Positions 43,056 to 51,157 of a stretch of DNA of 64,000 bases are shown in pieces. Within the stretch, counting starts at the first letter, position 1. Every line of letters begins with the position of its first letter. Both the position numbers and the translations under genes were made by a program. This DNA is from an uncultured Parafilimonas sp. (GTDB taxonomy: Bacteria; Bacteroidota; Bacteroidia; Chitinophagales; Chitinophagaceae). The notes under the pieces were generated by a model. The model was not told the DNA's origin. It saw nothing but the letters and a program-made list of their open reading frames with translations, and searched no databases. The DNA lies in the NCBI GenBank assembly GCA_937892395.1, contig CALAGJ010000110.1, positions 1 to 64,000 on the forward strand. The letters are read 5' to 3'.

Positions 43056-44465
43056 TTAAGGAAGTTTTCCAATAGCAGTTAGGTAATTAAAACGTGCAAT
43101 GATGGCATCATACAATGCGCTGATGTAATTATTTTGTGCCTGCTGAAGGTCTTTTTCCGTTGTATTGATATCTAATGCAGCGGCCAATCCAGCTTCATAC
43201 TTTTTCTTTGTTTGATTGAGAATTGATTCGGCTAATTCTTTATTTTTTGTTTGAATATCCAATGTACTGATGGCATTCTGATAAGTATTGGTAGCGGTTA
43301 AAACTTCATTGTCGATGGTGTTCAATAAATTTTCTTGTTGCAGTTTTACCTGTTCTAATTCAATGGCTGCTTTTTTAATATTTGCATCTGTGTTAAAGCC
43401 ATTGAAGATGGGTACATTTATTCCAACACCTACATAGCTACTGGTAAACCATGGGCCTTTTCCAAAGATGTCAAACTTATTGCGTTGTGCCAGTTTACTA
43501 TAATTCGCATTGAGCAATAAGCTGGGTATGCGGCTTAGTTTATATCGTTTTACATTGTAGGTTGTAAGCTTGTTTGCAAGCTCCAAATACTGGTATTCAA
43601 GTCTGTCTTTATATTCATATTTGCCATCATTTAATAAGCCATTTTTCAAAAATTCATCTGTAACTGTTTCAGTCAAAACAAGGCTATCTTTCATGGGCAT
43701 ACCCATGAGCATTTTTAAACCAAGTATGCCATTTGCTATGAGGTTTTCTGCCATCTGCTTTTCTGTGTTGAGATTGGTGAGTAATACAGTGGATTTGTCA
43801 ATATCTAATTTTTCTGCAAAGCCATTTTTGTATAATTCATTTTGAGTAAATAACACTTTTTGGATTAGGCTGATATTGTCCGTTAATAATTGTATCTGTA
43901 TTTTACTTGCTGCAAGTTGATAGTAAATTTTATAAATATTTGAACGTATGCTCATCTCGGTTACTTCCGTTTGCTTTTTGGCATATTCCATTACTGCATC
44001 TCTGGCTTGTAGGCCTACAAACACCTGGCCATCAAACAATATCTGGCTTAGCGAAATGCCTGCGTTTGCATTCCATTTGGTGCCAAATTGTGCCTGTATT
44101 AAACCAAAATCATCAGGAGGAGTTACTGTTTCGCCATTACCATTTTTTACTCCCTCCGCTGCCAGTACACCATAGGTACCCGCTGCTATGAAGTTCGGAA
44201 AAGTTTGTACACCAACATTTGGAAAATGGGTAGTACCTGCCGAGGCTGAAATTTGTGGATAAGCTAAGGCAGTTACACTTCTATTTACCTGCTCTTGGAT
44301 TTTTACATTGAGCAAAGCATTTCTTACTTGTACATTATGCTCGGCGGCATAAGCCACACATTGCGCAGCAGAAAAATGATTTACAGTACCAACATCCTGG
44401 CCCATACTCAATAAACTATAGAGCATAGCAGATGCAAAAAGCATCAATGGTTTTATTTTAATCAT
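43056..44465 (-). CDS. TolC-family outer-membrane efflux channel
   Basis: A 469-residue outer-membrane factor. Start set at ATG 44465 (MIKIKPLMLFASAMLY), which begins the signal peptide. The frame opens earlier at 44543, overlapping the regulator gene. Two TolC repeats of long coiled helices are visible: FSAAQCVAYAAEHNVQVRNA in the first and the C-terminal ALDINTTEKDLQQAQNNYIS followed by ALYDAIIARFNYLTAIGKL. It forms the exit duct of the efflux complex. It follows the TetR regulator gene by 23 bp. Confidence 0.92.
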   Translation of the reverse strand: MIKIKPLMLFASAMLYSLLSMGQDVGTVNHFSAAQCVAYAAEHNVQVRNALLNVKIQEQVNRSVTALAYPQISASAGTTHFPNVGVQTFPNFIAAGTYGVLAAEGVKNGNGETVTPPDDFGLIQAQFGTKWNANAGISLSQILFDGQVFVGLQARDAVMEYAKKQTEVTEMSIRSNIYKIYYQLAASKIQIQLLTDNISLIQKVLFTQNELYKNGFAEKLDIDKSTVLLTNLNTEKQMAENLIANGILGLKMLMGMPMKDSLVLTETVTDEFLKNGLLNDGKYEYKDRLEYQYLELANKLTTYNVKRYKLSRIPSLLLNANYSKLAQRNKFDIFGKGPWFTSSYVGVGINVPIFNGFNTDANIKKAAIELEQVKLQQENLLNTIDNEVLTATNTYQNAISTLDIQTKNKELAESILNQTKKKYEAGLAAALDINTTEKDLQQAQNNYISALYDAIIARFNYLTAIGKLP

Positions 44466-44488
44466 AGTTGAGGTTTTCGTTTTATATT

Positions 44489-45097
44489 TCAATTTCTTTT
44501 TTGTTTGTATTTTGTAATGAGTTTTATTCCTTTGGCAGTACAAATGCCATATAGAAAATGATATATAATTTCATGTTCTACTTCAACACTATTGTACTTA
44601 CTACGTGGATATAATTCAGTATTGAAAGAGAGCATCATGGTGTGTAGCCTCAATTTAGTAATAATTTCTACATTTAACTCGGGGCGGTATAAACCATCTG
44701 CAATACCCATATCCAAATTTCTTGCTATAATGTTTCCTACAAAATCTGACTTATACTGAAGAAATTTCTTATATACTTTCGGATAGTATTTCTCTAAATC
44801 AAATAGTATGTTTTGATGCATACATTTTAATAATTCTGAAACCATATCCATGGCAAGAAAAATTTCATGTACAGCATTTTCGGCATGCTGCTGATCACTG
44901 ATGCATCGATCTTTACTCTCATGCATGTGTAGCTCAAATACAGCTTCAACCAATTCATCCTTATCGGCAAAACTCTGATAAATTGTTTTTTTTGAAATAC
45001 CCAATTGCCCGGCTATATCATCCATTGTAACACTACGAATGCCGTATCGGTCAAATAACTCCGTTGCCTTCTCTTGTATGCGCTCTCTTATTTCCAT
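44489..45097 (-). CDS. TetR-family repressor of the efflux operon
   Basis: A 202-residue regulator. The N-terminal helix-turn-helix is RERIQEKATELFDRYGIRSV followed by MDDIAGQLGISKKTIYQSFA. The C-terminal domain is the variable ligand-sensing part. Start at ATG 45097 (MEIRERIQEKATELF), because the extra upstream TTG at 45109 falls in the promoter. An inverted repeat that covers the promoter immediately upstream is the likely operator, so the protein probably represses itself and the tolC-adaptor-pump genes. The inducer is unknown. Confidence 0.92.
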   Translation of the reverse strand: MEIRERIQEKATELFDRYGIRSVTMDDIAGQLGISKKTIYQSFADKDELVEAVFELHMHESKDRCISDQQHAENAVHEIFLAMDMVSELLKCMHQNILFDLEKYYPKVYKKFLQYKSDFVGNIIARNLDMGIADGLYRPELNVEIITKLRLHTMMLSFNTELYPRSKYNSVEVEHEIIYHFLYGICTAKGIKLITKYKQKRN

Positions 45098-45106
45098 AAA
45101 CCGGAG

Positions 45107-45142
45107 CAAAACTATGGAAACTATTTATGTAACAAAAGTTTC
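45107..45142 (-). promoter_or_regulatory. tetR-efflux operon promoter with inverted-repeat operator
   Basis: On the minus strand TTTG (45136-45133) is followed after 18 bases by TAGTTTTG (45114-45107), a perfect TAnnTTTG. The inverted repeat GAAACT (45117-45122) / AGTTTC (45137-45142), separated by 14 bases, flanks the -33 region and spacer. RNA would begin within about ten bases of the regulator's start codon. It is a strong candidate TetR-binding site. Confidence 0.65.
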
Positions 45143-45238
45143 TGTAAAAAAATTTTTATTTTATTGATGAACGGCATAAACCCTTTGACCGCACTTTGTT
45201 TTTAGGTTTTAAATAGTTTTGTGTCATAATTTTTTGTT

Positions 45239-45880
45239 ATGAATACAAATAAGATAAAGCCAGCGGGAAGTATTTGGAAAGCTGCATTACAATACTTTTT
45301 TCAAGGGTTAGTAATTATAGCACCCATTAGTGCTACTGTTTATATTGTACTCTGGCTATTCAATACGGTAGATGATATTTTGCCAAGTATGATTCATAAA
45401 CTCTTTCCCTGGCTATTGGGGCTAAATGAAGATGGTTCTCTAAAAAAAATACCCGGCATTGGCTTTATACTTGTTATCAGTCTTGTGATTGTAATTGGGA
45501 GAATTTCATCCGGTTTTTTTGTTTCGAGAATTGTAGATTTTTTAGATACTGTTTTAGAGCGTACACCGGGCATTCGTTATATCTATTCCTCTATCAAAGA
45601 TTTTCTGGAAGCTTTTAGTGGCAATAAAAAGAAATTTACCATACCTGTATTGGCACAGGTGGATAGTGAAAATGTATGGCGCATAGGTTTTGTAACGCAA
45701 GATGATGCAGCGCAATTTGATATGCCCGGTCATAAAGTAGTGTATGTGCCTTTGGCCTATGCACTTACTGGGGTAACTTATATTGTGCCCATCGAAAATA
45801 TTAAGCCATTAGATCATGTAAATGGAGCAGATGCTATGAAGTTTGCCCTTACAGGTGGGGTTACACATGTGGAGGATTGA
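45239..45880 (+). CDS. DUF502 family membrane protein
   Basis: A 213-residue inner-membrane protein of DUF502. Two membrane helices at about residues 18-42 (ALQYFFQGLVIIAPISATVY) and 73-95 (GIGFILVISLVIVIGRISSG) precede the conserved domain with ERTPGIRYIYSSIKDFLEAF. Proteins of this family are widespread in bacteria, with no established function. A -7 box TAGTTTTG lies at 45214-45221. It is divergent from the efflux regulator and followed by a 385-bp gene-free stretch. Confidence 0.85.
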   Translation: MNTNKIKPAGSIWKAALQYFFQGLVIIAPISATVYIVLWLFNTVDDILPSMIHKLFPWLLGLNEDGSLKKIPGIGFILVISLVIVIGRISSGFFVSRIVDFLDTVLERTPGIRYIYSSIKDFLEAFSGNKKKFTIPVLAQVDSENVWRIGFVTQDDAAQFDMPGHKVVYVPLAYALTGVTYIVPIENIKPLDHVNGADAMKFALTGGVTHVED

Positions 45881-46265
45881 CAACATTTGAATCAGATAAT
45901 CATTGATAGGTTATATTGAAATTTATAAATACTGTTATCAACAAAACGAATTGAATAAAGTCATTTAATGTACCAAGCACTATACCATACAATAAATATT
46001 TTTTAAACATTCATACATCAATAAAATCGTGATGATAGTAACTATAATTGTATCCTTTGATTTGTTCAAAATGCTAAAAGAGGATTCTATTTCTTTGAGC
46101 AAAATCATTTATAATCGTTTTAACCCAATATACATAGCAAATAAATTCTACTTATAAAATAAATCAAATATGAATTTCACTTGAGAATCATTTAGCTGAA
46201 TCAATCATTATTTAGTCTTTATTTTAAATGTTGCACATATACATTCGCCGTTTATAAATTTCAAT
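45881..46265. other. Gene-free AT-rich stretch
   Basis: This 385-bp interval is very AT-rich and carries no reading frame, RNA fold or repeat that I can support. It separates the DUF502 gene from a small lipoprotein gene whose promoter must lie in its last part, but I could not pick one with confidence. Confidence 0.6.
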
Positions 46266-46880
46266 ATGTACCGAATACGTATTTTTTTATTTCTTTTTTT
46301 GTGTGCTAGCGCTTCATGCTCAAAGCAATCAAGCCCCACAATAAATGCTACACAAACTGCTTCCACAAAAGATTTAAGTAATTCAACTGCTGCTTATCGT
46401 ACTTATATTATTAAAAAGGGAAGTAATTATTGCAGTCCAAATCCATTTAGATTAACTACAAAAAGTACGCTTCGTTTCAATGCCATTTTTGATAGTACCT
46501 GTATCTATAAAAATGTAGATAGCCTCAATCAAAAAGACATCAACAAATTGTATGGCTTTTCAGATTGTGGCAGCCAGCATCTGGTAAACAGTGCCCGTGT
46601 AGGCTGGCGCTGGTACAACAATGAGCTACAACTTTTTGCCTTTGTGCACAATGATGGTGAAATACTTCCAGAAACCTCAATGGGCACAGCACCAATTGGT
46701 AGTATTATTAACTGTAGAATAACCTGTAAACCGGATGTATATGAATTTGAAGTAAACGGACTGATTAAAACTTTGCCACGTCATTGCAGTGGTGCATATA
46801 CAAGGTATATCCTTAATCCATATTTTGGTGGCGACGAGCCTTCCCCACAATATATCAAGATTCTGTTAAATCAATTATAA
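46266..46880 (+). CDS. Uncharacterised lipoprotein
   Basis: A 204-residue protein with a signal peptide and lipobox (LCASASC, lipidated C19) followed by a low-complexity serine/threonine-rich stretch. The rest is a folded domain rich in aromatic and cysteine residues (KGSNYCSPNPFRL, SDCGSQHLVNSARVGWRWYN, INCRITCKPDVYEFEV). The regular cysteines suggest disulfides in the periplasm or on the surface. I do not recognise the family. It stands alone between two non-coding stretches. Confidence 0.65.
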   Translation: MYRIRIFLFLFLCASASCSKQSSPTINATQTASTKDLSNSTAAYRTYIIKKGSNYCSPNPFRLTTKSTLRFNAIFDSTCIYKNVDSLNQKDINKLYGFSDCGSQHLVNSARVGWRWYNNELQLFAFVHNDGEILPETSMGTAPIGSIINCRITCKPDVYEFEVNGLIKTLPRHCSGAYTRYILNPYFGGDEPSPQYIKILLNQL

Positions 46881-46949
46881 AGAAAAGATTTATTGCTAAT
46901 TTTATTTAGTCGTTTTGCTACATAATTTTTAGTTGTGTCTAATTTTTAT

Positions 46950-46973
46950 TCGCCCTACGGGCAATGAATATGC
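46950..46973. repeat. Dispersed GC-hairpin repeat, diverged copy D
   Basis: TCGCCCTACGGGCAATGAATATGC shares the GCCCTACGGGC hairpin core and the following CAATGA-like end with the repeat at 26562 and 53667. It is less conserved than those two and partly outside the matched region. Confidence 0.45.
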
Positions 46974-46983
46974 AGTATGAACA

Positions 46984-47047
46984 CAGTTGACTTTGCAAGG
47001 GTGTGGTGAGCTAAATTTTGCTGTTAATTTTATGTGAAAGTCAACTG
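46984..47047. repeat. Inverted repeat with long loop
   Basis: CAGTTGACTTT (46984-46994) and AAAGTCAACTG (47037-47047) are perfect inverted copies of 11 bp with a 42-nt loop. They lie between the lipoprotein gene and the convergent sugar transferase gene. The loop shows no clear second element. The function may be transcript termination or a binding site, and it is not typical of a rho-independent terminator. Confidence 0.55.
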
Positions 47048-47136
47048 CAAAATCTTATCAAATAAGGTAGAAACCCCCATTAAAAGAAGAGATCATTGAT
47101 AAATACTTGCATCGGTTCATGATTTTACCAATAACG

Positions 47137-48561
47137 CTACTGACCCTTGCCAGATAGAATAGTACGAAGTGTGTAAATCATGATTTTGAAATCTAAAAGT
47201 AGGCTTATATTTTCAATATATACTAAATCATACTGCATGCGTTCCAGCATTTCATCTATGTTTTGGGCATATCCAAACTGTACCATGCCCCAGGATGTAA
47301 GTCCGGGTTTTACTTTGAGTAAATATCTAAAATAGGGTGTGCGCTCATTGAGCTGTGCTATATAAAATGGACGCTCTGGCCGGGGCCCAATAAAGCTCAT
47401 TTCTCCCTTAAGTATGTTGAGCAGTTGGGGCAATTCATCTAAGCGCCATTTGCGCATGATGCGCCCCCAATTGGTAATGCGGATATCGTTTTCTTTTGAT
47501 AACATGGGGCCATCTGCCTCGGCATTTTCTATCATGCTTCTAAACTTATAAATGAAAAAAGGGTTTCCTTTATAACCCACTCTTTCTTGTATATATATAA
47601 TCCTGCCCGGTGATGAAAATTTTGTTCGGATGAAAATAAATACAAGGAATGGCGATAGGATGATGAGTGCTGTTAATGATAAAAAAATATCGAGTAATCG
47701 TTTTATATTTTGCTGCCAAGGAGCCATAAGGCCTGTGTCTATATCTATGAATACTGCTCCGGGCAAATCTTTAACACGCACACTGCCACTAAGAATTTCA
47801 AATGTATCCGGTACAATTTTTATTTCTACATCCCACTCGCTGAGGCGGCTGATGATCTGCTCTGTAAGCTGCTCTTCCGCTTTGTTTAAAGCTATAACAA
47901 CCTGATGGATATTTTTTTTCAGAATGATTTGTTCCAATATATCTTCATTGCCCAAGTAGGGAATACCTTTTAATGCTTGCTGTTTTGCATTATTTTTTGG
48001 AATGATATAGCCAATCGGTTTATAGCCCAGCGATGAGTAAAACCGCTGCATTTGCTGGTAGGCATTACTTAGTTTTCCATTGCTACCTATAAGCAGGGAA
48101 TGGTATAAATAATTTCCTTTTGCAATTTGATTTCTGGCAATTGTAATGAGCAAAACCCTGCCAAAGCATACGAGCAGAAATTGTATGCCGAGCATGAGTA
48201 AAAATATTTTATAGTAGTAGGAATAATGCTCTTCAAAATCGTTGAGAAAAAGTGCAAAGAGCATGAGCAGACATCCAATTAATGTTTGAATAAATGTATG
48301 TGTAAGCTCTGTAAGTCTAGACTTTTTATAGAATGAGGTATTGTACACTCCTGCCACTGCATATAATGCCAACCAAAAAATTAATACCAACCCTAATGAG
48401 GTATTAAAAAAATAATCTGTAGTAAAAAGTGATTGAATGGGGTAGTCGTTTTCACCCATCATTTTTTTTCTGATCCAAGCCACTATGGTCCAAGAGATAA
48501 AGCTTGCTATTGCATCGCTGCAAACATACCAGCCTGTATGCATGGGCTTTACCTGCTTCAT
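47137..48561 (-). CDS. Polyprenyl glycosylphosphotransferase (sugar transferase, WcaJ-like)
   Basis: A 474-residue inner-membrane enzyme that attaches the first sugar phosphate to undecaprenyl phosphate to start an exopolysaccharide or O-antigen unit. The N-terminal half has four membrane helices and a CoA-binding-like domain (SLLIGSNGKLSNAYQQM). The catalytic C-terminal bacterial sugar transferase domain includes RLLDIFLSLTALIILSPFLV, YIQERVGYKGNPFFIYKFRS, WRLDELPQLLNILKGEMSFI and the GPRPERP motif. It lies 3 bp after the Gfo/Idh/MocA gene. Which sugar is moved is unknown. Confidence 0.92.
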   Translation of the reverse strand: MKQVKPMHTGWYVCSDAIASFISWTIVAWIRKKMMGENDYPIQSLFTTDYFFNTSLGLVLIFWLALYAVAGVYNTSFYKKSRLTELTHTFIQTLIGCLLMLFALFLNDFEEHYSYYYKIFLLMLGIQFLLVCFGRVLLITIARNQIAKGNYLYHSLLIGSNGKLSNAYQQMQRFYSSLGYKPIGYIIPKNNAKQQALKGIPYLGNEDILEQIILKKNIHQVVIALNKAEEQLTEQIISRLSEWDVEIKIVPDTFEILSGSVRVKDLPGAVFIDIDTGLMAPWQQNIKRLLDIFLSLTALIILSPFLVFIFIRTKFSSPGRIIYIQERVGYKGNPFFIYKFRSMIENAEADGPMLSKENDIRITNWGRIMRKWRLDELPQLLNILKGEMSFIGPRPERPFYIAQLNERTPYFRYLLKVKPGLTSWGMVQFGYAQNIDEMLERMQYDLVYIENISLLLDFKIMIYTLRTILSGKGQ

Positions 48562-48564
48562 AGT

Positions 48565-49545
48565 TTAGATAGAAGAATATCGGTTGTTACCAATTTTTTC
48601 GATGATCGTATGCGCCACTTCCATTGCTAAAAAACCTTCTATTTCAGAAATTTCTGTTGGCATATTTTCTTCAATTGATTTTTTAAAAGCAAGCAATTCT
48701 TCTTTAATTGCATTTACTTGTACTACTTCCGGATTGCTGATGACGATTGACTTTGCGCCTTCTTTTGTTTCTATATCAAAGGCAAAATCCGTAGTGGCCT
48801 CCGCCTCTGTACCGAGGTGAATAACTTCTGATTTTTTTTCTAAGAAATCAATACCGATATAAGCATCTTTTTGAAATATACGCATCTTGCGCATACGCTT
48901 CATACTTATGCGGCTACTGGTAAGATTGGCCACACATCCATTTGTAAATTCTATGCGCACATTTGCAATGTCAGGCGTATCTGTAAGTACAGAAACTCCG
49001 CTAGCATATATGTTTTTAATTGCACTATTTACTAATTTTAATACAATATCAATATCATGAATCATTAAATCCATAATGACGCTTACCTCTGTGCCACGTG
49101 GGTTGAATTGTGCCAATCGATGCACTTCTATAAACATCGGTTTTAAATGCAAATCCTTAATGGAAAGATATGCAGGGTTGTATCTTTCTACATGTCCTAC
49201 TTGAAGTTTTACTCCTGCTTCCTTTACCATATTTACAATACTACGACCCTGCTCTAAGGTTTCCGTCATTGGCTTTTCTACAAATACATGCTTGCCTTTG
49301 CGTATGGCCATGGCGCATAAGTCGTAATGAAAAGTAGTGGGTGCTACAATATCTACAGCATCACATTTATCAGCAAGGTCTTCTGCTTTTAGAAATCGTC
49401 GTATATGATATTTTTCCTTTACTTCTGCAGCAGTAGCATCATTAGGATCAAAAAAACCAACTACAGTTACACCGGGTATTTCTAACCAATTATTCAAATG
49501 AAATTTTCCTAAATGACCCGCCCCAAACAATCCTATCTTCAACAT
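48565..49545 (-). CDS. Gfo/Idh/MocA family oxidoreductase
   Basis: A 326-residue NAD(P)-dependent dehydrogenase. The Rossmann motif GLFGAGHLGKFHLNNW is at residues 5-20 and the EKPMTETLEQG catalytic stretch is at about 93-103. The second half has the usual beta-sheet domain with EVHRLAQFNPRGTEVSVIMD and LMIHDIDIVLKLV. Substrate is probably a sugar or inositol derivative. The tight link with the sugar transferase (3 bp) suggests nucleotide-sugar or surface-polysaccharide synthesis. CBS lies upstream with 59 bp between them. Confidence 0.88.
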   Translation of the reverse strand: MLKIGLFGAGHLGKFHLNNWLEIPGVTVVGFFDPNDATAAEVKEKYHIRRFLKAEDLADKCDAVDIVAPTTFHYDLCAMAIRKGKHVFVEKPMTETLEQGRSIVNMVKEAGVKLQVGHVERYNPAYLSIKDLHLKPMFIEVHRLAQFNPRGTEVSVIMDLMIHDIDIVLKLVNSAIKNIYASGVSVLTDTPDIANVRIEFTNGCVANLTSSRISMKRMRKMRIFQKDAYIGIDFLEKKSEVIHLGTEAEATTDFAFDIETKEGAKSIVISNPEVVQVNAIKEELLAFKKSIEENMPTEISEIEGFLAMEVAHTIIEKIGNNRYSSI

Positions 49546-49604
49546 GAAGGTTTAATTTATTTTTATACAGTGAATGTGCTTACTAATTTTTAATTTTCAA
49601 AGTA

Positions 49605-50963
49605 CTACTTGGCCATACTTTGTATTACATCATACTTTGTAACAATATGCCAATCCCCCTTTTCATCTTTGGCCACAACTGCACCGGTTTCTTTATTCAT
49701 CAGGCTACCCAATTTTTCTACAGGACTATCAAAAGAAACAATCGGATAGGCAGGTTCCAATACTTCTGACACAGTAGTAGAACTTAGTGCCGGATTATTA
49801 AATACTTTTTGGAATAAGCCACCTTCACTCACGCTGCCAAGTATTTCATTGCCATCTACAACAGGTATGTTTTCAATATCGTACTTTTTCATCAAATTTA
49901 CAGTTGCTGATACAGTGTCTGTGGGTGACACGGTTATAAGTTTTTTGCCCACTCTTGAATTGACGATATCTCTAAATGTTTTTACATCCAAAAATCCACG
50001 CTCCGCCATCCATTGATCATTATATACCTTGCCTACATACCTACTACCATGATCATGAAATACACACACCACCAAATCATCTTTAGAAAGTTTGTCTTTT
50101 AGCTGCATTAATCCTTGCAAACAACTACCTGCACTGTATCCGCAGAATAGTCCCTCTTCCTTTGCTATACGCCGAGTCATTACAGCACCAGCTTTATCAG
50201 TTACCTGCTCAAAATGATCTATTACATTCATCTGATAATTTTCTGGCACAAAGTCTTCTCCAAAACCTTCGCTGATGTATGGATGTACATAACTCATATC
50301 AATTTCACCGGTTTTAAAATAATTGGTCAATAAGCTACCATACACATCAATAGCCCAAATTTGAATATTGGGATTCCTTTCTTTTAGATACATGGCTGTA
50401 CCGGTTACAGTACCACCAGTGCCGGCTGTACATACAAAATGTGTTATTTTACCACCTGTCTGCTCCCAAATTTCAGGGCCGGTTGTTTCATAATGCGCCA
50501 ACCTATTTGCCAAATTATCATATTGATTACAATGAAAACTATTGGGTATTTCTTTTGCTAATCTACGGGCCACACTGTAGTAACTATTTGGATCATCGGG
50601 CTCCACATTTGTAGGACATACAATTACTTCGGCGCCTACAGCCTTTAGAATGTCCATCTTTTCTTTACTCTGCTTATCGGTGGTGGTAAATATGCATTTG
50701 TAACCCTTTACTACGGCTGCCAATGCTAATCCCATACCTGTATTTCCGCTGGTACATTCTATAATTGTTCCGCCGGGTTTTAGTTTACCTTCTTGCTCGG
50801 CTACCTGCACCATCTTAAGGGCCATCCTATCCTTTATGCTATTTCCCGGGTTAAAATAATCCACCTTTGCCACCACTTGGCAGGGTAAATCTTTTGTTAT
50901 TGTATTTAGGCGAATGAGGGGCGTATTACCAATCGTTTCTAAAATATTATTCTTAATGTTCAT
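49605..50963 (-). CDS. Cystathionine beta-synthase (PLP domain plus CBS pair)
   Basis: A 452-residue fold-type II PLP enzyme joined to a C-terminal CBS-domain pair. The PLP lysine is K44 (PGNSIKDRMALK), the phosphate/carboxylate loop is TSGNTGMG (71-78), and the GTGGTVTG loop binds the cofactor phosphate. The CBS modules cover about residues 335-452 (RVGKKLITVSPTDTVSATVN, ENIPVVDGNEILGSVSEGGL). It condenses serine and homocysteine to cystathionine. A cysteine synthase role is also possible. A perfect -7 box TATCTTTG lies just upstream on the minus strand (50988-50981), without a clear -33. Confidence 0.9.
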   Translation of the reverse strand: MNIKNNILETIGNTPLIRLNTITKDLPCQVVAKVDYFNPGNSIKDRMALKMVQVAEQEGKLKPGGTIIECTSGNTGMGLALAAVVKGYKCIFTTTDKQSKEKMDILKAVGAEVIVCPTNVEPDDPNSYYSVARRLAKEIPNSFHCNQYDNLANRLAHYETTGPEIWEQTGGKITHFVCTAGTGGTVTGTAMYLKERNPNIQIWAIDVYGSLLTNYFKTGEIDMSYVHPYISEGFGEDFVPENYQMNVIDHFEQVTDKAGAVMTRRIAKEEGLFCGYSAGSCLQGLMQLKDKLSKDDLVVCVFHDHGSRYVGKVYNDQWMAERGFLDVKTFRDIVNSRVGKKLITVSPTDTVSATVNLMKKYDIENIPVVDGNEILGSVSEGGLFQKVFNNPALSSTTVSEVLEPAYPIVSFDSPVEKLGSLMNKETGAVVAKDEKGDWHIVTKYDVIQSMAK

Positions 50964-51157
50964 GTACGAATATTGAGGCGCAAAGATAACAGTTGGTAGT
51001 GAGTAATGAACAGTAGAATATTATTGGAATACAAGCATTCTACCTAAGGTTTATTTAATATAGAAAGACTGCAATATTTTGACCTGATTCGGTTTTAGAA
51101 ATCATCTACTCCAAACAAAATCACTTTATGTCTGTTTTGTGATGCAACAAATTTTTT

